This document shows, one piece after another, positions 24,211 to 32,502 of a stretch of DNA of 35,727 nucleotides. Numbering within the stretch: the first letter of the stretch is position 1; each line of letters opens with the position of its first letter. The notes below the pieces were generated by a model that saw nothing but the letters and a program-made list of their open reading frames with translations, did not search any database and was not told the DNA's origin. Source of the stretch: Opitutia bacterium UBA7876 (GTDB lineage: Bacteria; Verrucomicrobiota; Verrucomicrobiia; Opitutales; Seribacteraceae); contig DLRY01000003.1 in the NCBI GenBank assembly GCA_002500665.1, positions 4,471 to 40,197 of the forward strand. The letters run 5' to 3'. The position numbers were made by a program, and so were the translations under genes.

Positions 24211-25454
24211 ATGCGAAAAACTTCCTTCTCTTCACAGTTCTTTGCCTCGCCCTCCAGGCTTTCCCCTTTTCAGCCCCCGGCGAGGATTTGGTCTGGCCTC
24301 AGTGGCGCGGGCCGACCCGGGACGGCATAATCGCAAAGGGCGCTCCCTGGCCCAAGAAAATTTCCAAGAAGATGCTCAAGCAAACCTGGCGCCGTGAGAT
24401 CTCCAAGGGCTACCCTGGCCCGATCGTTTCCGAAAAGCTCGTCTTCACCGTCGAGACCAAGGGAAAGAACGAGTTCGTGCGTGCTTTCGACCGGTCCAGC
24501 GGGGAACAAAAGTGGGAGGCCCAGTGGCCCGGCTCCATGAGCGTGCCTTTCTTTGCCTGGAAAAACGGGAGTTGGGTCCGTTCCACGCCCGCTTACGACG
24601 GAAAGAACCTCTACGTGGGCGGAATGCGGGACTTCCTCGTCTGTCTCGACGCCTCCAACGGCAGCCAAAAATGGTCGGTCGATTTGATGAAGCGCTACAA
24701 AGCTCCCCTGCCCGCCTTCGGCTTCGTCTGCTCGCCCTTGGTCGAGGGAGATCATATCTACGTTCAGGCGGGGGCAGGCTTCGTCAAGCTCAAGAGTGAG
24801 ACCGGTGAATCGGTTTGGCGGACGCTGGACGACAAGGGAGGCATGTACGGCAGCGCCTTTTCCTCCCCCACCACAGCCAAGCTCGGAGGAATCGAGCAGC
24901 TGGTCGTACAGACCCGAACCGAACTTACAGGCGTGGAACCCGACAATGGCAAGGTCCTCTGGAAAAGACCCATCAAGGCCTTCCGCGGAATGAATATCCT
25001 TACCCCCGTCATCTTCGGCCAATCAGTCTTCACCAGTAGTTATGGCGGAAAATCGCTCCTCTTCGACCTGGCCAAGGACGCGAACGGATTCTCGATCGAT
25101 CAAAAATGGGAAAACAAGCAGGAAGGCTATATGTCCAGCCCCATCGTAATAGACGGATTCTGCTACATCCATCTCAGAAAGCAACGCATGACCTGCATCG
25201 ACCTTTCCAACGGAGCAACCAAGTGGATCAGCAGCGAATCCTTCGGCAAGTACCAGTCTATGGTTTCCAACGGCAAAGAGATCCTTGCCCTTGATGAGGA
25301 CGGTACCCTCTACCAGATCGAAGCCAACCCCGAAAAGCTCGTTATCAAGGACAAGCGAACCATTTCCGACTCACCTACCTGGGCTCACTTGGCCATCGCC
25401 GGCAACCAGCTATTCGTCCGGGAACTCGAGGCCATCGCCTGCTACGAGTGGTGA
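24207..25454 (+). CDS. Exported PQQ-like beta-propeller protein, end of lipid operon
   Basis: 415 residues from ATG 24207 (ATGA overlap with the methyltransferase stop); longer upstream frames lie within that gene. Signal peptide about 1-22 (VLCLALQAFPFSAPGE). The mature part opens with WPQWRGPTRDGIIAKG and has blade motifs (RSSGEQKWEAQ, DASNGSQKWSVD, DNGKVLWKR, LSNGATKWIS). It is a paralogue of the lipoprotein at 8734-10056. PQQ-type propellers are not part of the known photolyase-lipid clusters I recall. Its place as the last translationally coupled gene suggests an envelope role in the same pathway. Confidence 0.88.
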   Translation: MNAKNFLLFTVLCLALQAFPFSAPGEDLVWPQWRGPTRDGIIAKGAPWPKKISKKMLKQTWRREISKGYPGPIVSEKLVFTVETKGKNEFVRAFDRSSGEQKWEAQWPGSMSVPFFAWKNGSWVRSTPAYDGKNLYVGGMRDFLVCLDASNGSQKWSVDLMKRYKAPLPAFGFVCSPLVEGDHIYVQAGAGFVKLKSETGESVWRTLDDKGGMYGSAFSSPTTAKLGGIEQLVVQTRTELTGVEPDNGKVLWKRPIKAFRGMNILTPVIFGQSVFTSSYGGKSLLFDLAKDANGFSIDQKWENKQEGYMSSPIVIDGFCYIHLRKQRMTCIDLSNGATKWISSESFGKYQSMVSNGKEILALDEDGTLYQIEANPEKLVIKDKRTISDSPTWAHLAIAGNQLFVRELEAIACYEW

Positions 25455-25482
25455 CTTAGAGTAGAGGGGTCTTGCCTCCTTA

Positions 25483-25505
25483 CCTGTTTCGGGCTACGAA
25501 ACAGG
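25483..25505 (+). other. Perfect inverted repeat abutting the DUF805 start
   Basis: CCTGTTTCG (25483-25491), loop GGCTA, CGAAACAGG (25497-25505): a perfect 9-bp stem ending 1 base before the ATG at 25507. There is no T-tract, so it is a weak terminator for the operon upstream but could hide the ribosome-binding region or serve as an operator. Confidence 0.55.
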
Positions 25506-25506
25506 A

Positions 25507-26886
25507 ATGAACCTGTCGATGTTCCTTGGGTTTTTCTTCTCATGGAAAGGAGAAATCGGACGATCGGCCTATGCCTTCACGGGTATCGCTTTGTTTTTGG
25601 TCAAATGGAACCTGGATCGACTCTTTTCCGTTTTCGTCCATAGCGAGGAATACCCGACCCCTTTTTTCTATCTGCTGCCCGAAACCGACTTCATTGAGCT
25701 TGCCGATCCGTTACTCATCATCCTTCCGGTCTTTGCCCTCGCCCTGCCATTTATTTATGTTGGGATCGTCCTTACGGTCAAACGGCTCCGGTCCCTTGGT
25801 TGGCCGATCTATTCATCCATCCTCTTCTTCGTTCCTTTCATAAACCTCCTGTTTTTTTTCCTGCTTTCCATCCTGCCCAAAGACTCGAGTTCCGACCGGG
25901 ACGAAAAAAAGGAGGAAAAGGGACCAAGCTGGCTCGACCGTTTTCTTCCCAAAGGACAAGTTGCTTGTGCCGCCCTTGTTGCCGGCCTTTCCGCGGCCCT
26001 CGGCACTCTGTTCGTCTTCCTCAGCCTGTTGACCCAAATCGGACAAGACTACGGATGGGGTTTTTTCGTCGGTCTGCCCTTCGCCATGGGATTGGGCTCG
26101 GCCGTGACTTACGGCCATCACGAAAAACGCAAGGTTTGGGACTGCCTGGGGGTCGCCCTGCTGACCCTCGCCTTTTCCTTTCTCCTGTTACTTGCTTTGG
26201 CAATCGAAGGAATCATCTGCCTATTCATGGCCGCTCCCATTGCCCTACCCCTGGCTGCCGTGGGAGGCTGGGTGGGCTACCTAATTCAGAACCGGACCCT
26301 CCGCCACAACCCTTCCCTCGGTCTCTTTTTCGCTACCTTTCTCCTCATGGGCTTCGAAAAAGAAATCGTTCCCGAAGCTCCTCTTTACTCGGTTCGTTCC
26401 GAGGTGATCGTCAAGGCCCCGCCCGAGAAAGTCTGGATCAACGTGATCAGCTTTTCCGATCTTCCCCCTGCGAAGGACTGGCTCTTCGATCTCGGAATAG
26501 CTTGTCCGACCTGCGCCACCATCGAAGGTACGGGTGTGGGAGCCATCCGACACTGCAACTTCACGACCGGACCCTTCGTGGAACCGATCACCGTCTGGGA
26601 CGAACCAAACATTTTGGCCTTCGACGTGACCTCTCAACCTCCGCCGATGAAGGAACTCTCGCCTTACGATATCCATCCTCCCCACCTAGATGGGCACTTG
26701 GAAAGTAAGCGAGGAGAATTTCGTTTGGAAAGGCTCGATAGAGGCAGGACCCGCCTGATTGGGACCACCTGGTACAAGCACAACATGTGGCCGGCCTTCT
26801 ACTGGAAGGCATGGTCCGACCTTTTGATCGGCCGAATCCACCGGCGGGTCCTCGACCACGTCAAGAACCTCTCGGAAGAGGACTAG
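25507..26886 (+). CDS. Membrane protein: DUF805 plus C-terminal SRPBCC domain
   Basis: 459 residues in three parts. Residues about 5-125 match DUF805 (FFSWKGEIGRSAYAF, VKRLRSLGWPIY). A middle part (about 145-290) has four or so further hydrophobic helices. The last 165 residues are a soluble SRPBCC-type domain, starting EVIVKAPPEKVWINVISFSD and running to FYWKAWSDLLIGRIHRRVLDHVK. This joins a membrane anchor to a lipid/ligand-binding fold. Function unknown. It follows the lipid operon after 52 bases on the same strand, and its stop overlaps the convergent small membrane protein gene by 4 bases. Confidence 0.85.
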   Translation: MNLSMFLGFFFSWKGEIGRSAYAFTGIALFLVKWNLDRLFSVFVHSEEYPTPFFYLLPETDFIELADPLLIILPVFALALPFIYVGIVLTVKRLRSLGWPIYSSILFFVPFINLLFFFLLSILPKDSSSDRDEKKEEKGPSWLDRFLPKGQVACAALVAGLSAALGTLFVFLSLLTQIGQDYGWGFFVGLPFAMGLGSAVTYGHHEKRKVWDCLGVALLTLAFSFLLLLALAIEGIICLFMAAPIALPLAAVGGWVGYLIQNRTLRHNPSLGLFFATFLLMGFEKEIVPEAPLYSVRSEVIVKAPPEKVWINVISFSDLPPAKDWLFDLGIACPTCATIEGTGVGAIRHCNFTTGPFVEPITVWDEPNILAFDVTSQPPPMKELSPYDIHPPHLDGHLESKRGEFRLERLDRGRTRLIGTTWYKHNMWPAFYWKAWSDLLIGRIHRRVLDHVKNLSEED

Positions 26887-27239
26887 GCTTCTTCCTCTTG
26901 GCCGGAGCAGGCTTGGCATTGCCCTAGGAAGAACCTCCTTGCATCCCCCTTGCTGCGCAGCAGGGCGATCAACGCATAGATCCCGCTGATTAGGTTCCCT
27001 CCCAACAAGATGGCGACAGACCAGGCAAGGATGATAACGGGACAACTTTCGCGGTAGACGATCCAGCCGATGAAGAAAAAAAATCCGACGTATACGTCGA
27101 AGAGAGAAACGATCCCCCAGGGATTTTCCATCAATTCCTCGAAATCCAGGAAATCGCCCAAAGTGAAACCGTAGATCAAGGCACCGGCCATGACCGATGT
27201 AAGAACGATCAGGTAGAGGAGGGCAATCCTATTGCCCAT
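26883..27239 (-). CDS. Small membrane protein, DUF1475-like
   Basis: 118 residues with three to four hydrophobic segments (LYLIVLTSVMAGALIYGF, then VYVGFFFFIGWIVYRES, and WSVAILLGGNLISGIYALIALL). The spacing and the WIVYRE motif recall DUF1475 proteins. Family recalled from memory, so only moderate confidence. A C-terminal CQACSG with two cysteines is followed by an acidic tail. Convergent with the DUF805/SRPBCC gene; overlapping by 4 bases. Confidence 0.7.
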   Translation of the reverse strand: MGNRIALLYLIVLTSVMAGALIYGFTLGDFLDFEELMENPWGIVSLFDVYVGFFFFIGWIVYRESCPVIILAWSVAILLGGNLISGIYALIALLRSKGDARRFFLGQCQACSGQEEEA

Positions 27240-27267
27240 GAGAAGTCATGTCCGACGAAGGCTCGGA

Positions 27268-28551
27268 TCAGACCGTGGCCTCACCGAGCGCGTGATCGAT
27301 GTCGGCTATGATGTCTTCAACGTGCTCGATCCCGACGGAAAGACGCACCAACTCGGGGGTAATCCCACCGGCCTTCTGCTGTTCCTCATTAAGCTGGGAA
27401 TGGGTCGTGGTGGCCGGGTGAATGGCCAGGCTCTTGGCATCCCCGACATTGGCGAGGTGGGAGAAAAGCTGAAGGTTGTCGATGAACTTGGGTCCCGCCT
27501 CGGACCCGCCCTTGATTCCGAAAACGACCATGGAGCCTCCCTTGCCATTGAGGTACTTCTGGTTGAGGGAATGCATCGGGTCGTCCTCCAGACCGGGGAA
27601 ACGCACCCACTCGACGGAGTCGTGGGACTTGAGGTGCTTGGCCACGGCGAGGGCATTCTCGCAATGACGTTCCATGCGGAGGGGAAGAGTCTCGATTCCC
27701 TGCAGGAACTGCCAGGAGTTATCGGGAGAAAGACAGGCCCCGAGGTTACGCAGGGGAACGGTACGCATACGCAGGATGAAAGCCAGGGGAGCGAGGGGCT
27801 CGGGTAGGTCGTGACCCCAGCGCAGACCGTGATAGCTGCTGTCGGGCTCGTCGTAGAGAGGAAAGTTGCCGTTTTTCCAGTCGAAGGCTCCCGAATCGAC
27901 GACCACTCCACCGATCCCGTTACCGTGTCCGCCCAACCACTTGGTCAAGGAGTGCACCACGATGGCGGCTCCATGCTCGATGGGCTTGGTCAGGTAGGGG
28001 GTGGAAAAGGTGCTGTCGACGATGAGAGGAATGCCATTGTCCGCACCGATCTTGGCGATCGCCTCGATGTCGGCCACGTCCAGCCCAGGGTTGCTGACGG
28101 TTTCGCAAAAGAGGGCCTTGGTCTTGTCGGTGATGGCGGAGGCAAAGTTCTGAGGATCGTTTGGATCGACGAACTTTACGTTGATGCCGAACTTGGGGAG
28201 GATGTCGTTGAACTGGGTATAGGTGCCTCCGTAGAGGTTGTTGGCGGAAATGATCTCATCCCCCTCCTGGGCGATATTGATGATGGAGTAAAAAACCCCG
28301 CTGGTACCCGATGCGACTCCCAGACCGGCGGCTCCTCCGTCCAAGGCGGCGACGCGCTGCTCGAGAACGTCGGTGGTGGGATTCATCAACCGGGTATATA
28401 TGTTGCCCAGTTCACGAAGGCCGAAGAGATTGGCCGCATGCTCGGTATCATTGAAAACGTAGGAGCTCGTCTTGTAGACGGGTACGGCGCAGGCGTTGGT
28501 GGAAGAATCGGGCTGATAGCCCGCATGGAGGCATTGGGTCTCTAGTTTCAT
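27268..28551 (-). CDS. metY: O-acetylhomoserine sulfhydrylase (Cys/Met metabolism PLP enzyme)
   Basis: 427 residues of the fold-type I Cys/Met metabolism PLP family. LETQCLHAGYQPD and YTRLMNPTTDVLEQRVAALDGG open the protein; the PLP lysine is K204 (VVHSLTKWLGGHGNGIGG). The long insertion VVDSGAFDW and the C-terminal HPATTTHSQLNEEQQKAGGI with LVRLSVGIEHVEDI fit MetY rather than MetB/MetC. It makes homocysteine from O-acetylhomoserine and sulfide. It stands alone, on the minus strand, with 132 bases to the next gene upstream. I see no clear SAM riboswitch in that gap. Confidence 0.95.
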   Translation of the reverse strand: MKLETQCLHAGYQPDSSTNACAVPVYKTSSYVFNDTEHAANLFGLRELGNIYTRLMNPTTDVLEQRVAALDGGAAGLGVASGTSGVFYSIINIAQEGDEIISANNLYGGTYTQFNDILPKFGINVKFVDPNDPQNFASAITDKTKALFCETVSNPGLDVADIEAIAKIGADNGIPLIVDSTFSTPYLTKPIEHGAAIVVHSLTKWLGGHGNGIGGVVVDSGAFDWKNGNFPLYDEPDSSYHGLRWGHDLPEPLAPLAFILRMRTVPLRNLGACLSPDNSWQFLQGIETLPLRMERHCENALAVAKHLKSHDSVEWVRFPGLEDDPMHSLNQKYLNGKGGSMVVFGIKGGSEAGPKFIDNLQLFSHLANVGDAKSLAIHPATTTHSQLNEEQQKAGGITPELVRLSVGIEHVEDIIADIDHALGEATV

Positions 28552-28683
28552 AACTCGAAAACGGGAGTTGAGGTTAGGATAGACTTGATTGGAGTGAAAA
28601 CGACAGTAGTAAATTTGCTAATGGAAGCAATCTCTTAATGCCTGCCATCCGCAAGTCGATCATTCTCTACGTCATAAGCCGGA

Positions 28684-31600
28684 TCACGGCTTGGGAAGGT
28701 CGACTTGAACGGGGTGCATAAGGTAGGCAACCAAGTCGCGTCGTTCCTCCTTGGTCAGGCCATCCAGCAAGCCCGCGGGCATAATCGAATCGGGCAAAGC
28801 CCGGCGCGACCCGATAGCCGACTTGCTCACCACCGTCTGAGAGTCCGGCATGCGCAAGGTAAGGGAATTCCGGTCCTGCCCCGTGATCATCCCGCTCAGA
28901 ACGCGGCCGTCCTTGAGCTCCAAAACGTTCAGGCGGTAATCGGCGGAGACGGCCCCGCTCGGATCGACCACGTTTTCCAGGAGGTAGTCAAGGCTGGAGC
29001 GACCGGAACCGGTAAGGTCGGGCCCCAACCTGCCGCCTTGGCCGTAAAGTACGTGGCAAGCCGAGCATTGACGCAGGTAGAGCGAGCGACCATTCCCAAG
29101 GTCCGCCTTTGCGAGCAGAGATGGGTTCAACTCCCGGCGCAATTCCTCCTTGCGTGTGGCGAGCGCATCCGGGGTGGCTCGGATCACGCCCCATGCCTCC
29201 CGGAGCCTTTTGTCGAGGGAATCGCTTTTCAGGGCCTGGATCTGGGCGGCATGATAAGGGGAGATAATGGACTTGGGGAGCCGATCGTCCTCGATTTGAG
29301 AAAGAAGGCTCGCGGCCCATCCCTCCCGGCCACAGAGAATCTCGACCACTTCGTTTCGTTCACCTTTTTCAAAGTCAAGTAGACGGGAACTCAGCCTTTT
29401 TCCGATCAACGGGTCCTCGAACCCGGCCAACCCACGGGCCGCCTGGAGTTTCATGGCGGGGTCATCGAGCAGGCGTTCGCAAAGGGTCTTCAGGCTGGGT
29501 AAATTCGATTGGACAAGGATTCCCAGGGTCCGCCGACGTACCTCCCGATCGGCTTTATCGTCGGCCACAACTTTCTTCATCCGCACCGTCGCCTCCTTGT
29601 CCCCGAACAGCACGCTCAGCTTTAGGGCTAATGGGCTCACCCCAATCTTGGCCGTCACATCCCTCCATCCCTTGGGCATTTCAATATTCTTCATTCCCCT
29701 CACCGCTCGCTCGATTCCCGAAAGGATGGATTCGGCCCGATCAGGTTGCTCGCCCGCGAGTTCGAGCAGGCCTTCCAGTCCCTCGGGTCGCTCTTCGGAT
29801 CGTTCGGTTATGGACCGGGCAACCCAAGACCGCAGTTTTGGCCACAAGGATGATCCGGCCACCTCGAGCAAGCCATCCGGATCATCCTCGGCCATCGGCA
29901 TGATGCCGTACCAGACCATCATTGGGAGGTTGGGGTCCTCCGCATCCTCCGGGCGAGCGGCCAAGGCCTTGGCCAATTTGCCACGATTCGAGACGGGCAG
30001 GCGCTGCAAAGTCGAGGCAAGGGTCAAGCGAACCAAGCCCGAAGGGTCGCTCTTCGCCAGTTGGACGAACTTCTTTTCCAGATCGGGTTTCCCCTTGGGT
30101 AAAAGGTTTTTCCTTGGTCCGAAGAGGGAGTCGATGGGCCACTCGTCGCTCAGCAGACGAATCGCCCAGGCGCGGATGTGTTCATCCGTGTCGTCGAGTA
30201 AAGTTTCCGGCCTCCCCTCACCCATTGCATGCAGGCCCCAAAAGGCGCGCAAGCGGAGGGACGCCGGTTCCTTTTGATCGCTCATCATCTTTTCGCAGAC
30301 CTGAATGGTTTTCTTATGATGAGTCGGCCTTGATTGCGAAAAAAAAACCAACCATTGGCGGGCAAACCAGGCATTAGGGTGACGCAGAACGGCCTCCGGT
30401 TCACGCACCGCCCGTTGCAGGGCCGAAAGATCAGCTACCGGGTTTTTCCCATGAAAGAACTTGTAGATCCTTCCACTGGTCCGATGGACCCCGGTATGGT
30501 CGTGACATTCCCCAGTATCGCTCCAGTCCAGCCCGTAGATCGCGCCGTCGGGACCCACGCTTACCTCCATTCCCCGGAACCACTCGCTGGAGTTGAGTAA
30601 GACGTCGGGCTCGTGCCTGCCCAAGTATCCGCTCCCCACTCTTTCCAGGCGCTCGACGTTCATGCGACGGCCATGCTGGTTCCAGGTCAAAAGCTTGTTT
30701 TTCCACGACTCGGGAAAGTGATCCGCTTGATAGATGGCCATCCCGACGTGGGCGTGTCCTCCCCCGAAACCATTGGCCGCACCCGCCCGCGATCGGTTCC
30801 AAGGCAGGTTGACGTCGTAGTGAAAATGATCGGCATGCTGATGGAGACGCTCGTACACGAGGGGGTTCTGGGAGGATCCGCTCCCCGACTCCCGGTAGTG
30901 AGCCCCCGGGATGACGTGCCAGAGATGTCCTATGACCGTATTGATGAAAAAGAGCTCCCCGTGCTCGTCCCAGTCGAACCCCCACGGGTTGACCGTACCA
31001 TGAGCCAGAACCTCCACCACCCTGCGTTCCGGGTGGTATCGCCAGACCCCTCCGTCGATGGGAGCGCGCAACTCGGCTGGAGTTCCCGGGACGCCCGGCT
31101 TGCCAGGGCAGGAATGCCCACAGCGCCCGTAGAGCCAACCATCCGGTCCCCAACGCAACCCGTTGGCGAAGTTGTGATAGTTGCCCCGCCCGACGTCGAA
31201 ACCGTTTAACCTAACCTCAGGCTCGCCGTCGGGAACCAAGTCGCCGTCCGCATCGGGAACGAAAAGCAGGTTGGGCGGGCACATCAGCCAAACGCCACCG
31301 CGACCGACCTCCACACTGGTCAGCATTTGCACACTGTCGGTAAAGACTTTACGAAACTCCGCCTTGCCATCACCATCCTCATCCGCCAGCACGACCACCC
31401 GGTCGCGCAGACTCAGGTCGAAGCGGACTTTCCGGCTCCCGTAAGTATAGTTCTCGGCCACCCACATACGGCCTTTTTGGTCCCAAGCCATCCCGATCGG
31501 GTTTTGCACGGTGGGCTCGGCCGCCCATACCTTGACCCCTACGCCATCAGGCAAGATGAAGGAATTGGCGCTCTCCTCGGCGGATGGCGGATTCGCATCG

Positions 31601-31695
31601 GTGGTCGACTCGGTATTGGGAAGTTCGGGAAAATCATCCCCTTGAAGGGTAAGGACAAGAAAGGCGAAGGCCAAAAGTCGCAGGAAGGAAAACAC
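28684..31695 (-). CDS. PVC-type membrane-bound dehydrogenase with haem c domain
   Basis: 1003 residues with signal peptide (about 1-19). Residues about 45-430 are a propeller-type membrane-bound dehydrogenase domain (GMAWDQKGRMWVAENYTYG, VFVPDADGDLVPDGE-like loop, GLRWGPDGWLYGRCGHS, PWGFDWDEHGELFFINTV, VGPDGAIYGLDWSDTGECHD). A middle of HEAT-like helical repeats follows. At the end is a cytochrome c-type haem site, C877-S-A-C-H881, with a likely distal Met at M972 (IMPAGLLDGL). This architecture marks Planctomycetota and Verrucomicrobiota, where such proteins act in periplasmic oxidation, often of sugars. Substrate not predictable. Confidence 0.95.
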   Translation of the reverse strand: MFSFLRLLAFAFLVLTLQGDDFPELPNTESTTDANPPSAEESANSFILPDGVGVKVWAAEPTVQNPIGMAWDQKGRMWVAENYTYGSRKVRFDLSLRDRVVVLADEDGDGKAEFRKVFTDSVQMLTSVEVGRGGVWLMCPPNLLFVPDADGDLVPDGEPEVRLNGFDVGRGNYHNFANGLRWGPDGWLYGRCGHSCPGKPGVPGTPAELRAPIDGGVWRYHPERRVVEVLAHGTVNPWGFDWDEHGELFFINTVIGHLWHVIPGAHYRESGSGSSQNPLVYERLHQHADHFHYDVNLPWNRSRAGAANGFGGGHAHVGMAIYQADHFPESWKNKLLTWNQHGRRMNVERLERVGSGYLGRHEPDVLLNSSEWFRGMEVSVGPDGAIYGLDWSDTGECHDHTGVHRTSGRIYKFFHGKNPVADLSALQRAVREPEAVLRHPNAWFARQWLVFFSQSRPTHHKKTIQVCEKMMSDQKEPASLRLRAFWGLHAMGEGRPETLLDDTDEHIRAWAIRLLSDEWPIDSLFGPRKNLLPKGKPDLEKKFVQLAKSDPSGLVRLTLASTLQRLPVSNRGKLAKALAARPEDAEDPNLPMMVWYGIMPMAEDDPDGLLEVAGSSLWPKLRSWVARSITERSEERPEGLEGLLELAGEQPDRAESILSGIERAVRGMKNIEMPKGWRDVTAKIGVSPLALKLSVLFGDKEATVRMKKVVADDKADREVRRRTLGILVQSNLPSLKTLCERLLDDPAMKLQAARGLAGFEDPLIGKRLSSRLLDFEKGERNEVVEILCGREGWAASLLSQIEDDRLPKSIISPYHAAQIQALKSDSLDKRLREAWGVIRATPDALATRKEELRRELNPSLLAKADLGNGRSLYLRQCSACHVLYGQGGRLGPDLTGSGRSSLDYLLENVVDPSGAVSADYRLNVLELKDGRVLSGMITGQDRNSLTLRMPDSQTVVSKSAIGSRRALPDSIMPAGLLDGLTKEERRDLVAYLMHPVQVDLPKP

Positions 31696-31732
31696 TTCCC
31701 ATCCTTATCACAGCAAGAGGCCCCTAAAAAGT

Positions 31733-31750
31733 ACAAAGGCCAGCCTTTGT
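31733..31750. promoter_or_regulatory. Inverted repeat in divergent promoter region
   Basis: ACAAAGGCCAGCCTTTGT is a perfect 8-2-8 inverted repeat in the 96-base gap between the PVC haem protein gene (minus) and the SGNH hydrolase gene (plus). Its central place suggests an operator serving both genes. No regulator gene is in the window. Confidence 0.4.
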
Positions 31751-31791
31751 TCCTTCTTGATTCGCATGCCCAGATGGTTCTTTTTGAACGG

Positions 31792-32502
31792 ATGCAAACT
31801 TTAAGAAACCTTATCCTGGCCGCCATGCTTTCCATCATCTTCCTTACTTTGGGCGGCGCCCAAGAGAAGAAAAAGACCAACCGAGTTAGCCCTATGACCC
31901 CGATCGAGGAGGTGGCGGGCTTACCCAACGTCCTGATTATCGGGGATTCGATTTCAATCGGGTACACCCTTCCCGCCCGGGCCCTGCTCAAGGACAAGGT
32001 CAACCTTCACCGGATCCCGACCAACGGGGGTCCGACCACCAAGGGAATTGCCGAAATCGAGAAGTGGCTCGGAAAGAGAAAATGGGACCTCATCCATTTC
32101 AACTGGGGCCTGCACGACCTTAAGTATATGGGCCCAAACGGGGAAAACCTCTTTCCCAAGGAAAAGGGCGGTAAGGTTCAGGTCCCGCTCGCGGACTACG
32201 AAAAGAATTTGTACAAACTGGTCGCACGCATGAAGAAATCAACATTGAAACTCGTTTGGCGCAACACTACGCCCATCCCTCCAGGTTCAAAGGGACGCTA
32301 CGTGGGGGATTCGGTCAAGTTCAACGAGGCGGCCCAGAGGGTGATGAAAAAACACGGCGTGCCCACCCTCGACCTCTACACCCCGAGCAAGAAGAACATG
32401 AAGGAGTGGATGCGCAAGGCCAACGTCCACTATTTTTCGCACGGTTCGAAGGCCTTGGCGGAAATCGTCGCCAAGGACGTCCTTGAGAGACTGAAGGACT
32501 AG
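31792..32502 (+). CDS. Exported SGNH-fold hydrolase, GDSL-like
   Basis: 236 residues from ATG 31792 (an in-frame ATG at 31774 is also possible; longer frames run over the divergent gene). Signal peptide about 1-23, cleaved near GGAQ. Catalytic serine S53 in LIIGDSISIGY (block I), glycine in NGGPTT (block II), N104 in FNWGLHD (block III), H213 in NVHYFSHGSKALAE (block V). The Asp normally three residues before this His is Ala (A210), so the enzyme may use a Ser-His dyad. Likely esterase acting on carbohydrate or lipid esters; substrate unknown. The stop overlaps the convergent subtilase gene by 4 bases. Confidence 0.88.
   Translation: MQTLRNLILAAMLSIIFLTLGGAQEKKKTNRVSPMTPIEEVAGLPNVLIIGDSISIGYTLPARALLKDKVNLHRIPTNGGPTTKGIAEIEKWLGKRKWDLIHFNWGLHDLKYMGPNGENLFPKEKGGKVQVPLADYEKNLYKLVARMKKSTLKLVWRNTTPIPPGSKGRYVGDSVKFNEAAQRVMKKHGVPTLDLYTPSKKNMKEWMRKANVHYFSHGSKALAEIVAKDVLERLKD

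Noticed and set aside
27232..28545. Plus-strand open frames opposite metY
   Set aside because: They mirror the conserved metY gene and show no family motifs.
28552..28683. SAM riboswitch upstream of metY
   Set aside because: No recognisable SAM-I/II/IV core or terminator hairpin in this 132-base gap.
29453..30277. Plus-strand open frame opposite the PVC haem gene
   Set aside because: Low-complexity Arg/Ser/Pro-rich translation with no start context; a shadow of the conserved minus-strand gene.
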